DNA of 13,672 nt from Bacteriovorax sp. UBA1852. Its GTDB lineage: Bacteria > Bdellovibrionota > Bacteriovoracia > Bacteriovoracales > Bacteriovoracaceae. The position numbers were made by a program, and so were the translations under genes. The stretch covers positions 1 through 13,672 of the forward strand of contig DDIK01000027.1 in the NCBI GenBank assembly GCA_002338505.1. The letters are read 5' to 3'. Positions 1 through 6,324 of the stretch are shown here, in pieces. The number at the start of each line of letters is the position of its first letter. The stretch's first letter is position 1. The notes under the pieces were generated by a model, which had not been told where the DNA came from, did no database searches, and saw only the letters and a program-made list of their open reading frames with translations.

Positions 1-1059
1 CGCTAATGGAAGCTTAAATGTTACGAGATCATCAAGATTGATTTCACCACTCATGTAGCGATCAACATAGCCAGGAAGTTCTGTTCTACCTTTCACTCCA
101 CCAAATGCACTTCCTTTCCAAACTCTCCCCGTCACAAGCTGAAAAGGCCTTGTGCTTATTTCTTGACCGGCACCTGCGACACCAATAATAATCGACTCGC
201 CCCATCCCTTGTGACAACACTCTAGAGCAGTTCTCATAAGTTCAACATTACCAACACATTCAAATGAATAATCAACTCCGCCATCAGTCATCTCAACAAT
301 AACTTCCTGAGTGCTCTTATCATGACTTTTAGGGTTAACAAAATCAGTCGCTCCAAATTTCTTGGCCATCTCAAATTTATCTTCGTTAATATCAACAGCA
401 ATTATTCGTGAGGCCTTTGCCATCTTTGCTCCCTGGATAACAGAGAGACCAATACCCCCTAGACCAAAGACTGCAATTGTAGCGCCTTCTTCAACTTTAG
501 CTGTATTAAAAACAGCACCAATACCAGTTGTGACACCACAACCAAGAAGACATACTTTATCAAGAGGAGCCTCTTTACTCACCTTAGCAAGTGAGACTTC
601 TGGTAAAACCGTATACTCCGCAAATGTTGAAGTTCCCATATAATGATGAATCATCTTTCCGTCTTTAGAAAAACGAGATGTTCCATCTGGCATAAGACCT
701 TGACCTTGAGTTGCTCTCACACTTGAACAGAGATTTGTTTTTCCTGACTTACACATTTTACATTCACCACATTCTGCGGTGTAGAGAGGAATTACATGAT
801 CACCCTTTTCTAAAGTTGTTACACCTTCTCCAACGGCTTCAACAATTCCTCCACCTTCATGACCTAGGATTACCGGAAAGAGTCCTTCAGGATCTTGACC
901 CGAAAGAGTATACGCATCTGTGTGACAAACACCAGTGGCCTCAATCTTAACTAGTACTTCACCTTTTTTTGGTAATTCTAAATCAACCTCTTCAATACTT
1001 AGTGGCTCTTTGGGTCCCCAAGCGACGGCTGCTTTTACTTTCATTGTTTTCTTTTCCAT
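1..1059 (-). CDS. frmA: Class III alcohol dehydrogenase / S-(hydroxymethyl)glutathione dehydrogenase, 3' end cut by window
   Basis: Zinc- and NAD-dependent medium-chain dehydrogenase that oxidises S-hydroxymethylglutathione (formaldehyde detoxification) in the cytoplasm; the family also oxidises long-chain primary alcohols. I translated the open frame from the ATG at 1059, which has AAGGA seven bases upstream; it runs without a stop to base 1 (353 codons). Catalytic-zinc residues C45 (in GVCHTDAYTLSG) and H67-E68 (in LGHEGGG) and the four structural-zinc cysteines C97, C100, C103 and C111 are present. The class III signature ATQGQGLMPDGTSRF and the Rossmann loop GLGGIG follow. The match continues to YMSGEINLDDLVTF near the edge, so about 20 C-terminal residues are missing; the full length should be near 374. 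It lies 20 bases after the alpha/beta hydrolase gene on the same strand and is probably the last known gene of that operon. The family call is very secure; the exact substrate is not. Confidence 0.96.
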   Translation of the reverse strand, partial: MEKKTMKVKAAVAWGPKEPLSIEEVDLELPKKGEVLVKIEATGVCHTDAYTLSGQDPEGLFPVILGHEGGGIVEAVGEGVTTLEKGDHVIPLYTAECGECKMCKSGKTNLCSSVRATQGQGLMPDGTSRFSKDGKMIHHYMGTSTFAEYTVLPEVSLAKVSKEAPLDKVCLLGCGVTTGIGAVFNTAKVEEGATIAVFGLGGIGLSVIQGAKMAKASRIIAVDINEDKFEMAKKFGATDFVNPKSHDKSTQEVIVEMTDGGVDYSFECVGNVELMRTALECCHKGWGESIIIGVAGAGQEISTRPFQLVTGRVWKGSAFGGVKGRTELPGYVDRYMSGEINLDDLVTFKLPLA

Positions 1060-1079
1060 ATTTAATTCCTTTTATTAAT

Positions 1080-2045
1080 TTAGAAGTGTTTAAAAAACAC
1101 TGGAGAAAATCTTTCATAGGCCTCAAATTGAGGCATATGTCCTAACCCCTCTAGCTCATGAAGGATGAGCTTGGGCATTAATTTCTTTATTGATTTACCT
1201 AAGTTCTGATATTGTCCTAATTTATAATCGACACCAATTTTTTTCCAATTTCTCCCAGGACCTGTTCGATCGCGAGTTCCTAAGATCAGAATTGTCTCAC
1301 TATCAATTTCTTTTAACTTTGAAGTCATATCTTCAGAAAAAATAGGTCCATAAGTAAGAGCATTATTCCAAGCAACAAGATCCCAATCATCCCCTCTCAT
1401 TTGCCCCGAGTATGGAACTAATAGTTCATCATATTCACTTCTCCACTTTCCATCATAGTAAAACTTTTTTTGATAGGCCTTAAACTTTTCTGGTGTCTTC
1501 TTGAGCTCATTCTTATAAAAGAAGCCAGGATCTTTATACTGCACATATTTTAAATATGGCTCTAGTCCAATCGGATTAATCATAACTAGCTTTTCAACAG
1601 ATGATGGATAAAGATATGTAAAGTGAGTCGCTAACATTCCTCCCATCGAGTGCCCAACAACACTAAACTTACTAATACCTAAAGAATCTAAGAGCTTTTT
1701 AGTATTAAGTGCCAAATTGTAAAAACTAAACTGATAAGAACTTGGTTTTGAACTCTTTCCAAAGCCAATCTGATCAGGAATTACAACGCGGTAATTCTTC
1801 GCGACTAGATCATTCGCGATTCTCTTCCAATAAAACCCCGAAAAGTTCTTACCATGAAGTAAGACAACAACATCTTTAGCGCTTGTATTCAAATCCATAT
1901 ATGACATTTGAAGCTTCTGGTTTTGCGACTTAAACTCAAACTTCTTCACAGAAAAAGGATACTTAAAAGTAGAAAGTTCACTATCAAAAATAGGCAGCTG
2001 ATGTGAACTACACGAGATAAGTAAAAATAGTAATAAAAACTTCAT
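1080..2045 (-). CDS. Alpha/beta-fold hydrolase, predicted lipoprotein
   Basis: Predicted esterase- or lipase-like hydrolase anchored to a membrane through a lipidated cysteine. The first 11 residues form a short hydrophobic signal ending in lipobox LISC (C12), followed by SS. The fold shows the HGKNFSG oxyanion region (about residue 64), the nucleophile elbow GHSMGGM (S133), an acid candidate D259 in GTRDR, and catalytic H303 in GLGHMPQFEAYERF. At 321 residues it is a normal length. The frame can open six bases earlier at a GTG (2051), but that codon overlaps the GGAG ribosome site, whereas the ATG at 2045 lies five bases after it, so I chose 2045. It begins 12 bases after the UDG-like gene and ends 20 bases before the alcohol dehydrogenase, so the three are likely co-transcribed. 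It is not the S-formylglutathione hydrolase that often accompanies class III dehydrogenases: that cytoplasmic family lacks a lipobox. Substrate unknown. Confidence 0.9.
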   Translation of the reverse strand: MKFLLLFLLISCSSHQLPIFDSELSTFKYPFSVKKFEFKSQNQKLQMSYMDLNTSAKDVVVLLHGKNFSGFYWKRIANDLVAKNYRVVIPDQIGFGKSSKPSSYQFSFYNLALNTKKLLDSLGISKFSVVGHSMGGMLATHFTYLYPSSVEKLVMINPIGLEPYLKYVQYKDPGFFYKNELKKTPEKFKAYQKKFYYDGKWRSEYDELLVPYSGQMRGDDWDLVAWNNALTYGPIFSEDMTSKLKEIDSETILILGTRDRTGPGRNWKKIGVDYKLGQYQNLGKSIKKLMPKLILHELEGLGHMPQFEAYERFSPVFFKHF

Positions 2046-2050
2046 ATCCA

Positions 2051-2054
2051 CTCC
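2051..2054 (-). promoter_or_regulatory. Ribosome site deciding the hydrolase start
   Basis: GGAG on the minus strand ends five bases before the ATG at 2045 and overlaps the alternative GTG at 2051. This supports the shorter start and places the lipobox cysteine at residue 12. Confidence 0.6.
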
Positions 2055-2057
2055 AAT

Positions 2058-2648
2058 TTAAACATTATTAAAATTATCACAGAAATCAGTCATTTCACTT
2101 AGCCACTCCTGGCTTCTCTTGTACGGATTACAGCGAGTGGGAGTCTTTAAGAAATGGGTCCTTTCAATGAGGTCTTTTGAAAATTTATTATGAGAAATAA
2201 ATCCTTCTAGTAACTCTTGTATTCCTTTTTTATGTCGACAGGTAAAAAAGAAATAAGAACCTTCAAACTTCTTGTGCAGAGACTTTGGTATTTTCTTATA
2301 CTTGATTTTATTCTTACGATAACAATCAAATAAAACTGTATCTGATGGGTCTAGCTTGTGGTGTCTTGGTGTCTGAATCTCATAAACCAAATTTTGAATG
2401 CCAATACGATGCTTTTTTAGAAAGTCTTTTTTCTGTGAAATCGACATCTTAATAGGCTCTGATTCTGGTTCCCAAATATGCTGGAGAATCTTCCAAAAAT
2501 GATTCCTATTATCATTATAATAAAAGAAATCCCCCTCAGGTTTTTTACCGTTGATTGTCCTCGCATTAAGCGCAACCATAGTACCTAATATTATAAACTT
2601 AGGGTCATCTGGAATAAATGAGTCAACTTCATCTCTTTGAATATTCAT
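2058..2648 (-). CDS. Uracil-DNA glycosylase superfamily-like protein
   Basis: The 196-residue protein looks like a divergent member of the uracil-DNA glycosylase superfamily, whose members excise damaged or deaminated bases. The N-terminal part reads ILGTM (19-24), then after an insertion YYNDNRNHFWKIL (43-55). This resembles motif I of the hypoxanthine/mismatch-type branch, where a G-S/T-x-P loop precedes a YY...RNxFW segment. A C-terminal TPTRCNPYKRS (169-179) sits where the superfamily has its SPxxxN-type DNA-binding loop. The usual proline of the first loop is replaced (GTMVA), and no clear catalytic Asp stands in the water-activating position, so activity may differ or be lost. No signal peptide is seen; it should be cytoplasmic. 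It heads the minus-strand operon. There is no good Shine-Dalgarno sequence before the ATG. The superfamily call is moderate, by motif only. Confidence 0.6.
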   Translation of the reverse strand: MNIQRDEVDSFIPDDPKFIILGTMVALNARTINGKKPEGDFFYYNDNRNHFWKILQHIWEPESEPIKMSISQKKDFLKKHRIGIQNLVYEIQTPRHHKLDPSDTVLFDCYRKNKIKYKKIPKSLHKKFEGSYFFFTCRHKKGIQELLEGFISHNKFSKDLIERTHFLKTPTRCNPYKRSQEWLSEMTDFCDNFNNV

Positions 2649-2656
2649 ACCAGAAA

Positions 2657-2685
2657 ACTCTATTGCATCTCGAGTTTATTGACAA
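2657..2685 (-). promoter_or_regulatory. Candidate promoter for the UDG-like operon
   Basis: On the minus strand TTGTCA (2685-2680) and TAGAGT (2662-2657) are separated by 17 bases. Transcription would start near 2650, only about two bases before the ATG at 2648, which implies a leaderless message. The -10 box matches the consensus at only four of six positions. Confidence 0.4.
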
Positions 2686-2708
2686 ATGTATTGAGAGAAA
2701 TCTAGATT
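2679..2708 (+). promoter_or_regulatory. Candidate promoter for alkB, sharing its -35 region
   Basis: A perfect TTGACA (2679-2684) is followed after 18 bases by TAGATT (2703-2708). The predicted start lies at or beside the alkB ATG (2715), and no convincing ribosome site precedes that codon. The TTGACAA block is also the -35 of the opposite promoter when read on the other strand. Confidence 0.45.
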
Positions 2709-2714
2709 TAATAC

Positions 2715-3728
2715 ATGAAAAAATATTTATACCTCTTATCTATGATTATTCCCATATCTACCTACATCTCTTTAACAAGCAGCGGCGTTTATACTTATAT
2801 TGCGCCCATTGTAACTTTTATTGGTTTACCATTCTTTGAGTTCATATTTGACACTGATAAATACAACTTAACGAATGAGGAAGAAAAAGAAGCTCTCAAC
2901 ACCTTCTTCTATGACCTCATGGTCTACTTGATGCTTCCATTTCAATACCTACTCATTCTTGTTTTCTGTTACCAATTAACTACTAATTCACATCAAGCTT
3001 ATGAAGTTATCGGCATGATTATTTCTTTGGGAATTTCATGTGGTGTACTTGGTATTAATGTCGGACATGAACTAGGCCATAGAAATAAGAAGTTCGAACA
3101 AAGATTTGCGAAATTCCTATTAGCATCCTCTCTCTACTCTCACTTCTTTGTAGAGCACAATAAGGGTCATCACAGACATGTTTCTACGCCTCATGATCCC
3201 GCCAGTGCCAAAACAGGAGAGACTATATTTAGCTTTTGGCCTAAGTCTATTTACGGAAGCTTTATCTCTGCTCTAAAGTTTGAACATAGTAAACCTCTCT
3301 ACAAGAATGAAGTTATTATTTGGAAGGTTTTTGAAATTGCCTTGATCAGCTCAATAGCAATTATTTTTTCACTAGAAATAGCACTCTATGTTTTCATGGC
3401 CGCTATTTTTGGAATTCTTCTCTTGGAGACAGTTAACTACATTGAACACTATGGACTACAGAGAAAGATTCAACCAAGCGGAAGGTATGAAAAAGTACAG
3501 CCAATACATTCTTGGAATAGTGATCATATCCTTAGCAGATTTGTCCTTTTTGACTTGTCGCGACACTCCGATCATCACGCTAATGCTTCAAGAAAGTATC
3601 AGATTCTTAGAACACATCACGAAGCCCCTCAGCTCCCTAGTGGCTATCCATCGATGATATTACTCGCCCTTGTTCCGCCTCTTTGGTTTAGGACCATGGA
3701 TCGACTTGTAGATGAGTTAGAATCTTAG
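2715..3728 (+). CDS. alkB: AlkB-type membrane alkane/fatty-acyl hydroxylase (fatty acid desaturase superfamily)
   Basis: Integral-membrane non-haem di-iron monooxygenase that adds oxygen to the terminal carbon of alkyl chains, taking electrons from rubredoxin. All AlkB histidine boxes are visible: HELGH (118-122), EHNKGHHRHVSTPHDPAS (147-164), the AlkB signature NYIEHYGLQR (241-250), and LSRHSDHHA (281-289), followed by YQILR. The boxes lie between hydrophobic helices (about 5-20, 25-45, 65-90, 98-118, 205-240, 310-325). NYIEHYGL and the spacing separate it from ordinary desaturases and from xylene monooxygenase. At 337 residues it is at the short end of the family. An in-frame stop (2709) just before the ATG fixes the start as the first possible. 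No rubredoxin or rubredoxin reductase is nearby. It is divergent from the operon containing the alcohol dehydrogenase. Family call secure; the natural substrate could be alkanes, fatty acids or membrane lipids. Confidence 0.93.
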   Translation: MKKYLYLLSMIIPISTYISLTSSGVYTYIAPIVTFIGLPFFEFIFDTDKYNLTNEEEKEALNTFFYDLMVYLMLPFQYLLILVFCYQLTTNSHQAYEVIGMIISLGISCGVLGINVGHELGHRNKKFEQRFAKFLLASSLYSHFFVEHNKGHHRHVSTPHDPASAKTGETIFSFWPKSIYGSFISALKFEHSKPLYKNEVIIWKVFEIALISSIAIIFSLEIALYVFMAAIFGILLLETVNYIEHYGLQRKIQPSGRYEKVQPIHSWNSDHILSRFVLFDLSRHSDHHANASRKYQILRTHHEAPQLPSGYPSMILLALVPPLWFRTMDRLVDELES

Positions 3729-3762
3729 TAAGATACTGAACTCAACTAACACAAGGAACACT

Positions 3763-4029
3763 ATGAAATTACTCGTTTTATTTTTTCTTTTAATGAGCAC
3801 AAGCTGCTCTTCTATCACTTACACTTTCATTAAGCCAAGATTAGGGACAAACAAGATCTTTGCTGGTACAGCTAATAATATTGACTGGGTAAGGCAAGCT
3901 CCTAAGAATGAAGTTCACCCATACACAACAATGGGCCTGATAGACTTTGTCCCAAGTGTTTTTGGTGATCTTATTCTTCTACCTTATACAATTTACGATA
4001 ACTACGTTCAGCCAATAGATACAATCTAG
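3763..4029 (+). CDS. Small YceK/YidQ-like lipoprotein
   Basis: An 88-residue predicted lipoprotein. The hydrophobic signal (residues 2-12) ends at a slightly atypical lipobox STSC followed by SS. The mature part has IDWVRQAPKNE and HPYTTMGLIDFVPSVFGDLILLPYTIYDNY. This matches the pattern of the enterobacterial YceK/YidQ family, where a D-xP-S...D-x-x-LP core recurs. The role of that family is poorly known; a cell-envelope location is the safe statement. AAGGA lies seven bases before the ATG. It begins 34 bases after alkB and may be co-transcribed with it. Its TAG stop shares bases with the TAG stop of the converging kinase-like gene. Confidence 0.8.
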   Translation: MKLLVLFFLLMSTSCSSITYTFIKPRLGTNKIFAGTANNIDWVRQAPKNEVHPYTTMGLIDFVPSVFGDLILLPYTIYDNYVQPIDTI

Positions 4030-4745
4030 AGAGTACCGGACCAGTCCATATTCTCGATGTAATAGATTAGGTGGTTAATCGACTTAAATCGATCAAGAAT
4101 ATATGACCTCTTTAAACCACAGATGATGTATTTAACTGAATCTGGCTGAGAGGAATAATATTTTTGGCCACCTAAAATATCGTAAAAAATTCGTACAAGC
4201 TTTACGATATCTTCCTCTCGATTTGCTTGCTTAGAATCACCCCAGTGATGGAAGTCAATAATTTTCAAATCAAATTCAAGACCAAATTTTTGAATCAAGA
4301 TATTATCTGTATGAAGATCACCATGATATTCCCCAAGAGAGTGAATAGAATCAATTCCAATGGCGAGGGTATAAAGAAGGTGAATGGCGACAAAGACGTT
4401 CAACCTCTTTTGTCTTTGTTTATTTACGAAGTCACTTAACATCTCACCATTTATAAACTCTGTGGTCATACATGCATAAGTGTCACCACGTAAAGTCATG
4501 AACTCATAGGAGAGATAATTTAAAACAAGTGGACTTTCTGATAGCTTATCTAATTTCTTAGCAATACGAGAACTAACGACACCTCTTTGATCACGTTGAG
4601 GATAAAATAACTTTATAGCTCGAAGCTTCTTTGTATAGCGCTCTCTAACTTTATAAACTTCTCCTTCCTGGCCCTTGCCTAGAAAGTCGATAACTTCATA
4701 TTTATTAGAAATGATTCTTCCATTTGTAAGTAAATTATCTTTCAT
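4026..4745 (-). CDS. Small Hanks-type protein kinase-like protein with altered DFG motif
   Basis: A 239-residue single-domain kinase-like protein with no membrane segment. The N-lobe has the glycine loop LGKGQEGEVYKV (22-33) and the ATP-binding lysine K45 in RAIKLF. The catalytic loop reads HGDLHTDNIL (141-150) with D143 and N148, so HRD is replaced by HGD and a second histidine follows, as in aminoglycoside-phosphotransferase-type kinases. The metal-binding loop is IIDFHHWG (162-169): D164 is kept, but the glycine of DFG is histidine. EEDIVKLVRIFYDILGG matches the start of the C-lobe helix after the activation segment. The C-lobe is short, and I see no clear activation-segment threonine or substrate-binding APE motif. 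It may phosphorylate a protein or a small molecule. No strong ribosome site is visible. It lies 71 bases downstream of the LysR gene on the same strand. Confidence 0.8.
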   Translation of the reverse strand: MKDNLLTNGRIISNKYEVIDFLGKGQEGEVYKVRERYTKKLRAIKLFYPQRDQRGVVSSRIAKKLDKLSESPLVLNYLSYEFMTLRGDTYACMTTEFINGEMLSDFVNKQRQKRLNVFVAIHLLYTLAIGIDSIHSLGEYHGDLHTDNILIQKFGLEFDLKIIDFHHWGDSKQANREEDIVKLVRIFYDILGGQKYYSSQPDSVKYIICGLKRSYILDRFKSINHLIYYIENMDWSGTL

Positions 4746-4816
4746 GATAGATGCCCAGATTTTTCGATAAACTCAGTATTAAGCCTAAAACAGTATCTCT
4801 AAAATCAGCTAAAACA

Positions 4817-5686
4817 TCAAGATTTGCTATTCATTATTAAATCGTAACCCAAGCCCTTGTAGTCCTTACGTATAAGGCCCCAAATAGATGTTTGAAGCTC
4901 CTCTAATTCACCTAGAACAATAACATCTTTATTTCGACAAATACGACTCATCGACACTTCTGGCACAACCGTGAAAGCAAGCCCATTCTCCGTAATAGTC
5001 TGAAAAAGGCCAACATCATCACCTTCTCCTATAACTCGAGGACTAATATTATTCTTTGAAAAGAATAAATCAATCTCATGCTTTAAAAAGGAATCCTTTG
5101 TATAGTTGAAATACGGAACTTCAGTTAACTTCTCTGGAAAGTTTTTTTTATACTTACGATATTTCTTATGAGCGATTGCGAAAGTCTTATTCACACCAAG
5201 ACGATATGAATTCACTGAGCTTGAGACACCATCTTTAGAGTCAGTAAAGATGAGATCAATTTTTCCTTTCTCTAAAGAGGCTAAGAGTAAGTGCCTTTGA
5301 TCTTCTACTATGCTTATTGAAACCTCCTCTTGCTCGAATAATGGAAGAATTGTTTCATATAAAAAGTAATGAGACATATTTTGAGTAATTCCAATGTCCA
5401 AGGACTTCTTAGGTAATTCTATTCTATGTCGTAATCTTGAAGTGACTTCATTACCTAGATCAAATATTTTCTCGGCGTACTTGAGTGCAAGCTCTCCTTC
5501 TGTTGTCAAAAATAAACTTCGATTTTTTCTCTCAAAAAGTAGGCATTCAAAATATTCCTCTATGAGCTTTAATTGGTCACTAATTGTTGGCTGACTAATA
5601 TGTAACTTCTCTGAAGCTGATTTGATTGAGCCCTCTTTAGCGACAATATAGAAGTAATAGAGGTGATTAAAATTTATCCTATTCAT
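4817..5686 (-). CDS. LysR-family transcriptional regulator, NhaR type
   Basis: A 289-residue LysR-type DNA-binding regulator. The N-terminus INFNHLYYFYIVAKEGS followed by A-x-x-L-x-IS-QPTIS (helix-turn-helix about residues 18-37) and LFERKNRSLFLTTEGEL is the pattern of NhaR, the sodium-responsive activator of the Na+/H+ antiporter gene nhaA in enterobacteria. The effector-binding domain follows to the C-terminus. A longer reading from 5758 would add 24 residues, but these are unlike the family and lie across an inverted repeat that looks like the operator. The ATG at 5686 begins the conserved domain, has AAG six bases upstream, and is preferred. It is divergent from the acidic exported protein gene, which it probably controls. 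No antiporter gene is in the window, so the sodium link is only by family. Confidence 0.92.
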   Translation of the reverse strand: MNRINFNHLYYFYIVAKEGSIKSASEKLHISQPTISDQLKLIEEYFECLLFERKNRSLFLTTEGELALKYAEKIFDLGNEVTSRLRHRIELPKKSLDIGITQNMSHYFLYETILPLFEQEEVSISIVEDQRHLLLASLEKGKIDLIFTDSKDGVSSSVNSYRLGVNKTFAIAHKKYRKYKKNFPEKLTEVPYFNYTKDSFLKHEIDLFFSKNNISPRVIGEGDDVGLFQTITENGLAFTVVPEVSMSRICRNKDVIVLGELEELQTSIWGLIRKDYKGLGYDLIMNSKS

Positions 5687-5705
5687 AATTAACTTTTTCC
5701 TAACT

Positions 5706-5737
5706 AAATTAAGTAATAAAACGATTTTACCTAATTT
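5706..5737. promoter_or_regulatory. Inverted repeat, likely LysR operator
   Basis: Arms AAATTAAGTAA (5706-5716) and TTACCTAATTT (5727-5737) pair at 10 of 11 positions around a 10-base spacer. It sits between the LysR gene (start 5686) and the acidic-protein gene (start 5788), just upstream of a possible -10 box TACAAT (5754-5759). LysR regulators usually bind such dyads in the shared divergent region, controlling both the target and themselves. Confidence 0.6.
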
Positions 5738-5787
5738 CCAAAAGGATTGATAATACAATTTGAATTAATCACAAAAAAGGGGTTCAC

Positions 5788-5982
5788 ATGAACATTCTTA
5801 AAAAAGTCGCCATTTTATCAATAGTTTCACTTTTACTTGGTACAGCTTATGCTGAAGAAGATACAACGATGGAGTCATCATCTGATGTATTTATCGAAGA
5901 AACAATTCCGGGAGACCAAGCCGGTATTCCTACAGAGGAAGAAGAAAGTCTCGAAACAATTGACGATACTGAAGCTTTATAA
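5788..5982 (+). CDS. Tiny, highly acidic exported protein
   Basis: I do not recognise this 64-residue protein. It has a clear Sec signal peptide: positive start (MNILKK), hydrophobic core, and a cleavage site AYA before EED (after residue 22). The mature part of about 42 residues holds 16 Asp/Glu, no Lys or Arg and no Cys, so it should be strongly negatively charged and probably unfolded on its own. There is no lipobox, so it is expected to be released into the periplasm or beyond. A strong ribosome site, AAGGGG, lies five bases before the ATG. It is divergent from the NhaR-type regulator across the inverted repeat and is followed by a hairpin, so it looks like a single-gene unit. Cation binding or osmotic function is possible given the charge, but this is inference. 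Confidence 0.75.
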   Translation: MNILKKVAILSIVSLLLGTAYAEEDTTMESSSDVFIEETIPGDQAGIPTEEEESLETIDDTEAL

Positions 5983-5987
5983 TTAAC

Positions 5988-6007
5988 GAGGGTCTCTCTA
6001 GGCCCTC
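5988..6007. terminator. Hairpin after the acidic-protein gene
   Basis: GAGGGTCT pairs with AGGCCCTC (eight base pairs including one T-G) around loop CTCT, five bases after the stop codon. A T-run does not follow on either strand, so it may be a weak terminator or an mRNA-protecting 3' stem. It is nearly symmetrical and could act on both strands. Confidence 0.5.
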
Positions 6008-6058
6008 ATTCAACAAATGACTCTAAACTCACCATCTTCTAAAAGTGTTGCCTTAAAC

Positions 6059-6083
6059 ATAGGACATGTTATATATGTTCTAT
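6059..6083. promoter_or_regulatory. Dyad upstream of the small helical protein gene
   Basis: Arms ATAGGACAT (6059-6067) and ATGTTCTAT (6075-6083) pair at every position but one, and that one is a G-T wobble, around a 7-base spacer. It lies 14 bases before the ATG at 6097 and overlaps TATA-rich promoter-like sequence. It could be a repressor site or a 5' hairpin near the ribosome site. Confidence 0.35.
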
Positions 6084-6096
6084 AAAAAGAGGATTT

Positions 6097-6324
6097 ATGG
6101 CAAATATAAAAGAAAAGAACATTAATGACTTAAGTGATTGGAATATGAAGGAGCTAAGAAAGCTCAAAATCATGCTTAAAAATAGACTTACTTCTTATGA
6201 AACCGCAGCTAAGCCAAAAGAACTTCAAAAAAGTCATATTCTTCATGAACTCTCTCAAGAGAAGTGTAAAGAAATACTCGATAAAGCATATGAAGCTGAG
6301 AAGAAGCTCGCCAAAAAAAGCTAA
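6097..6324 (+). CDS. Small helical hypothetical protein
   Basis: I do not recognise this 75-residue protein. It has no signal peptide or membrane segment and is lysine-rich, with heptad-like spacing of Leu and Ile in MKELRKLKIMLKNRL (about 18-32) and in the C-terminal helix EILDKAYEAEKKLAKKS. That suggests a small basic helical or coiled-coil cytoplasmic protein. An AGAGGA ribosome site lies three bases before the ATG. A near-perfect dyad lies just upstream. Its TAA stop overlaps the TAG stop of msrA on the other strand (bases 6321-6324 are shared). The ribosome site and intact frame support a real gene; function cannot be stated. Confidence 0.7.
   Translation: MANIKEKNINDLSDWNMKELRKLKIMLKNRLTSYETAAKPKELQKSHILHELSQEKCKEILDKAYEAEKKLAKKS

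Noticed and set aside
362..950. Two plus-strand open frames over the left-edge dehydrogenase
   Set aside because: They are antisense shadows of the alcohol dehydrogenase, whose long conserved frame is on the other strand.
2618..2839. Plus-strand 73-codon frame crossing the alkB start
   Set aside because: Overlaps both the UDG-like gene and the alkB coding frame, with no ribosome site or recognisable content.
5687..5758. 24-residue N-terminal extension of the LysR regulator
   Set aside because: Not like any LysR N-terminus and lies across the inverted repeat; the ATG at 5686 starts the conserved domain.
6012..6060. Minus-strand 16-codon frame (MFKATLLEDGEFRVIC) ending next to the hairpin at 5988-6007
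   Set aside because: The peptide looks protein-like, but there is no ribosome site before the ATG at 6060, the frame is very short, and upstream it is only the antisense of the helical-protein gene.
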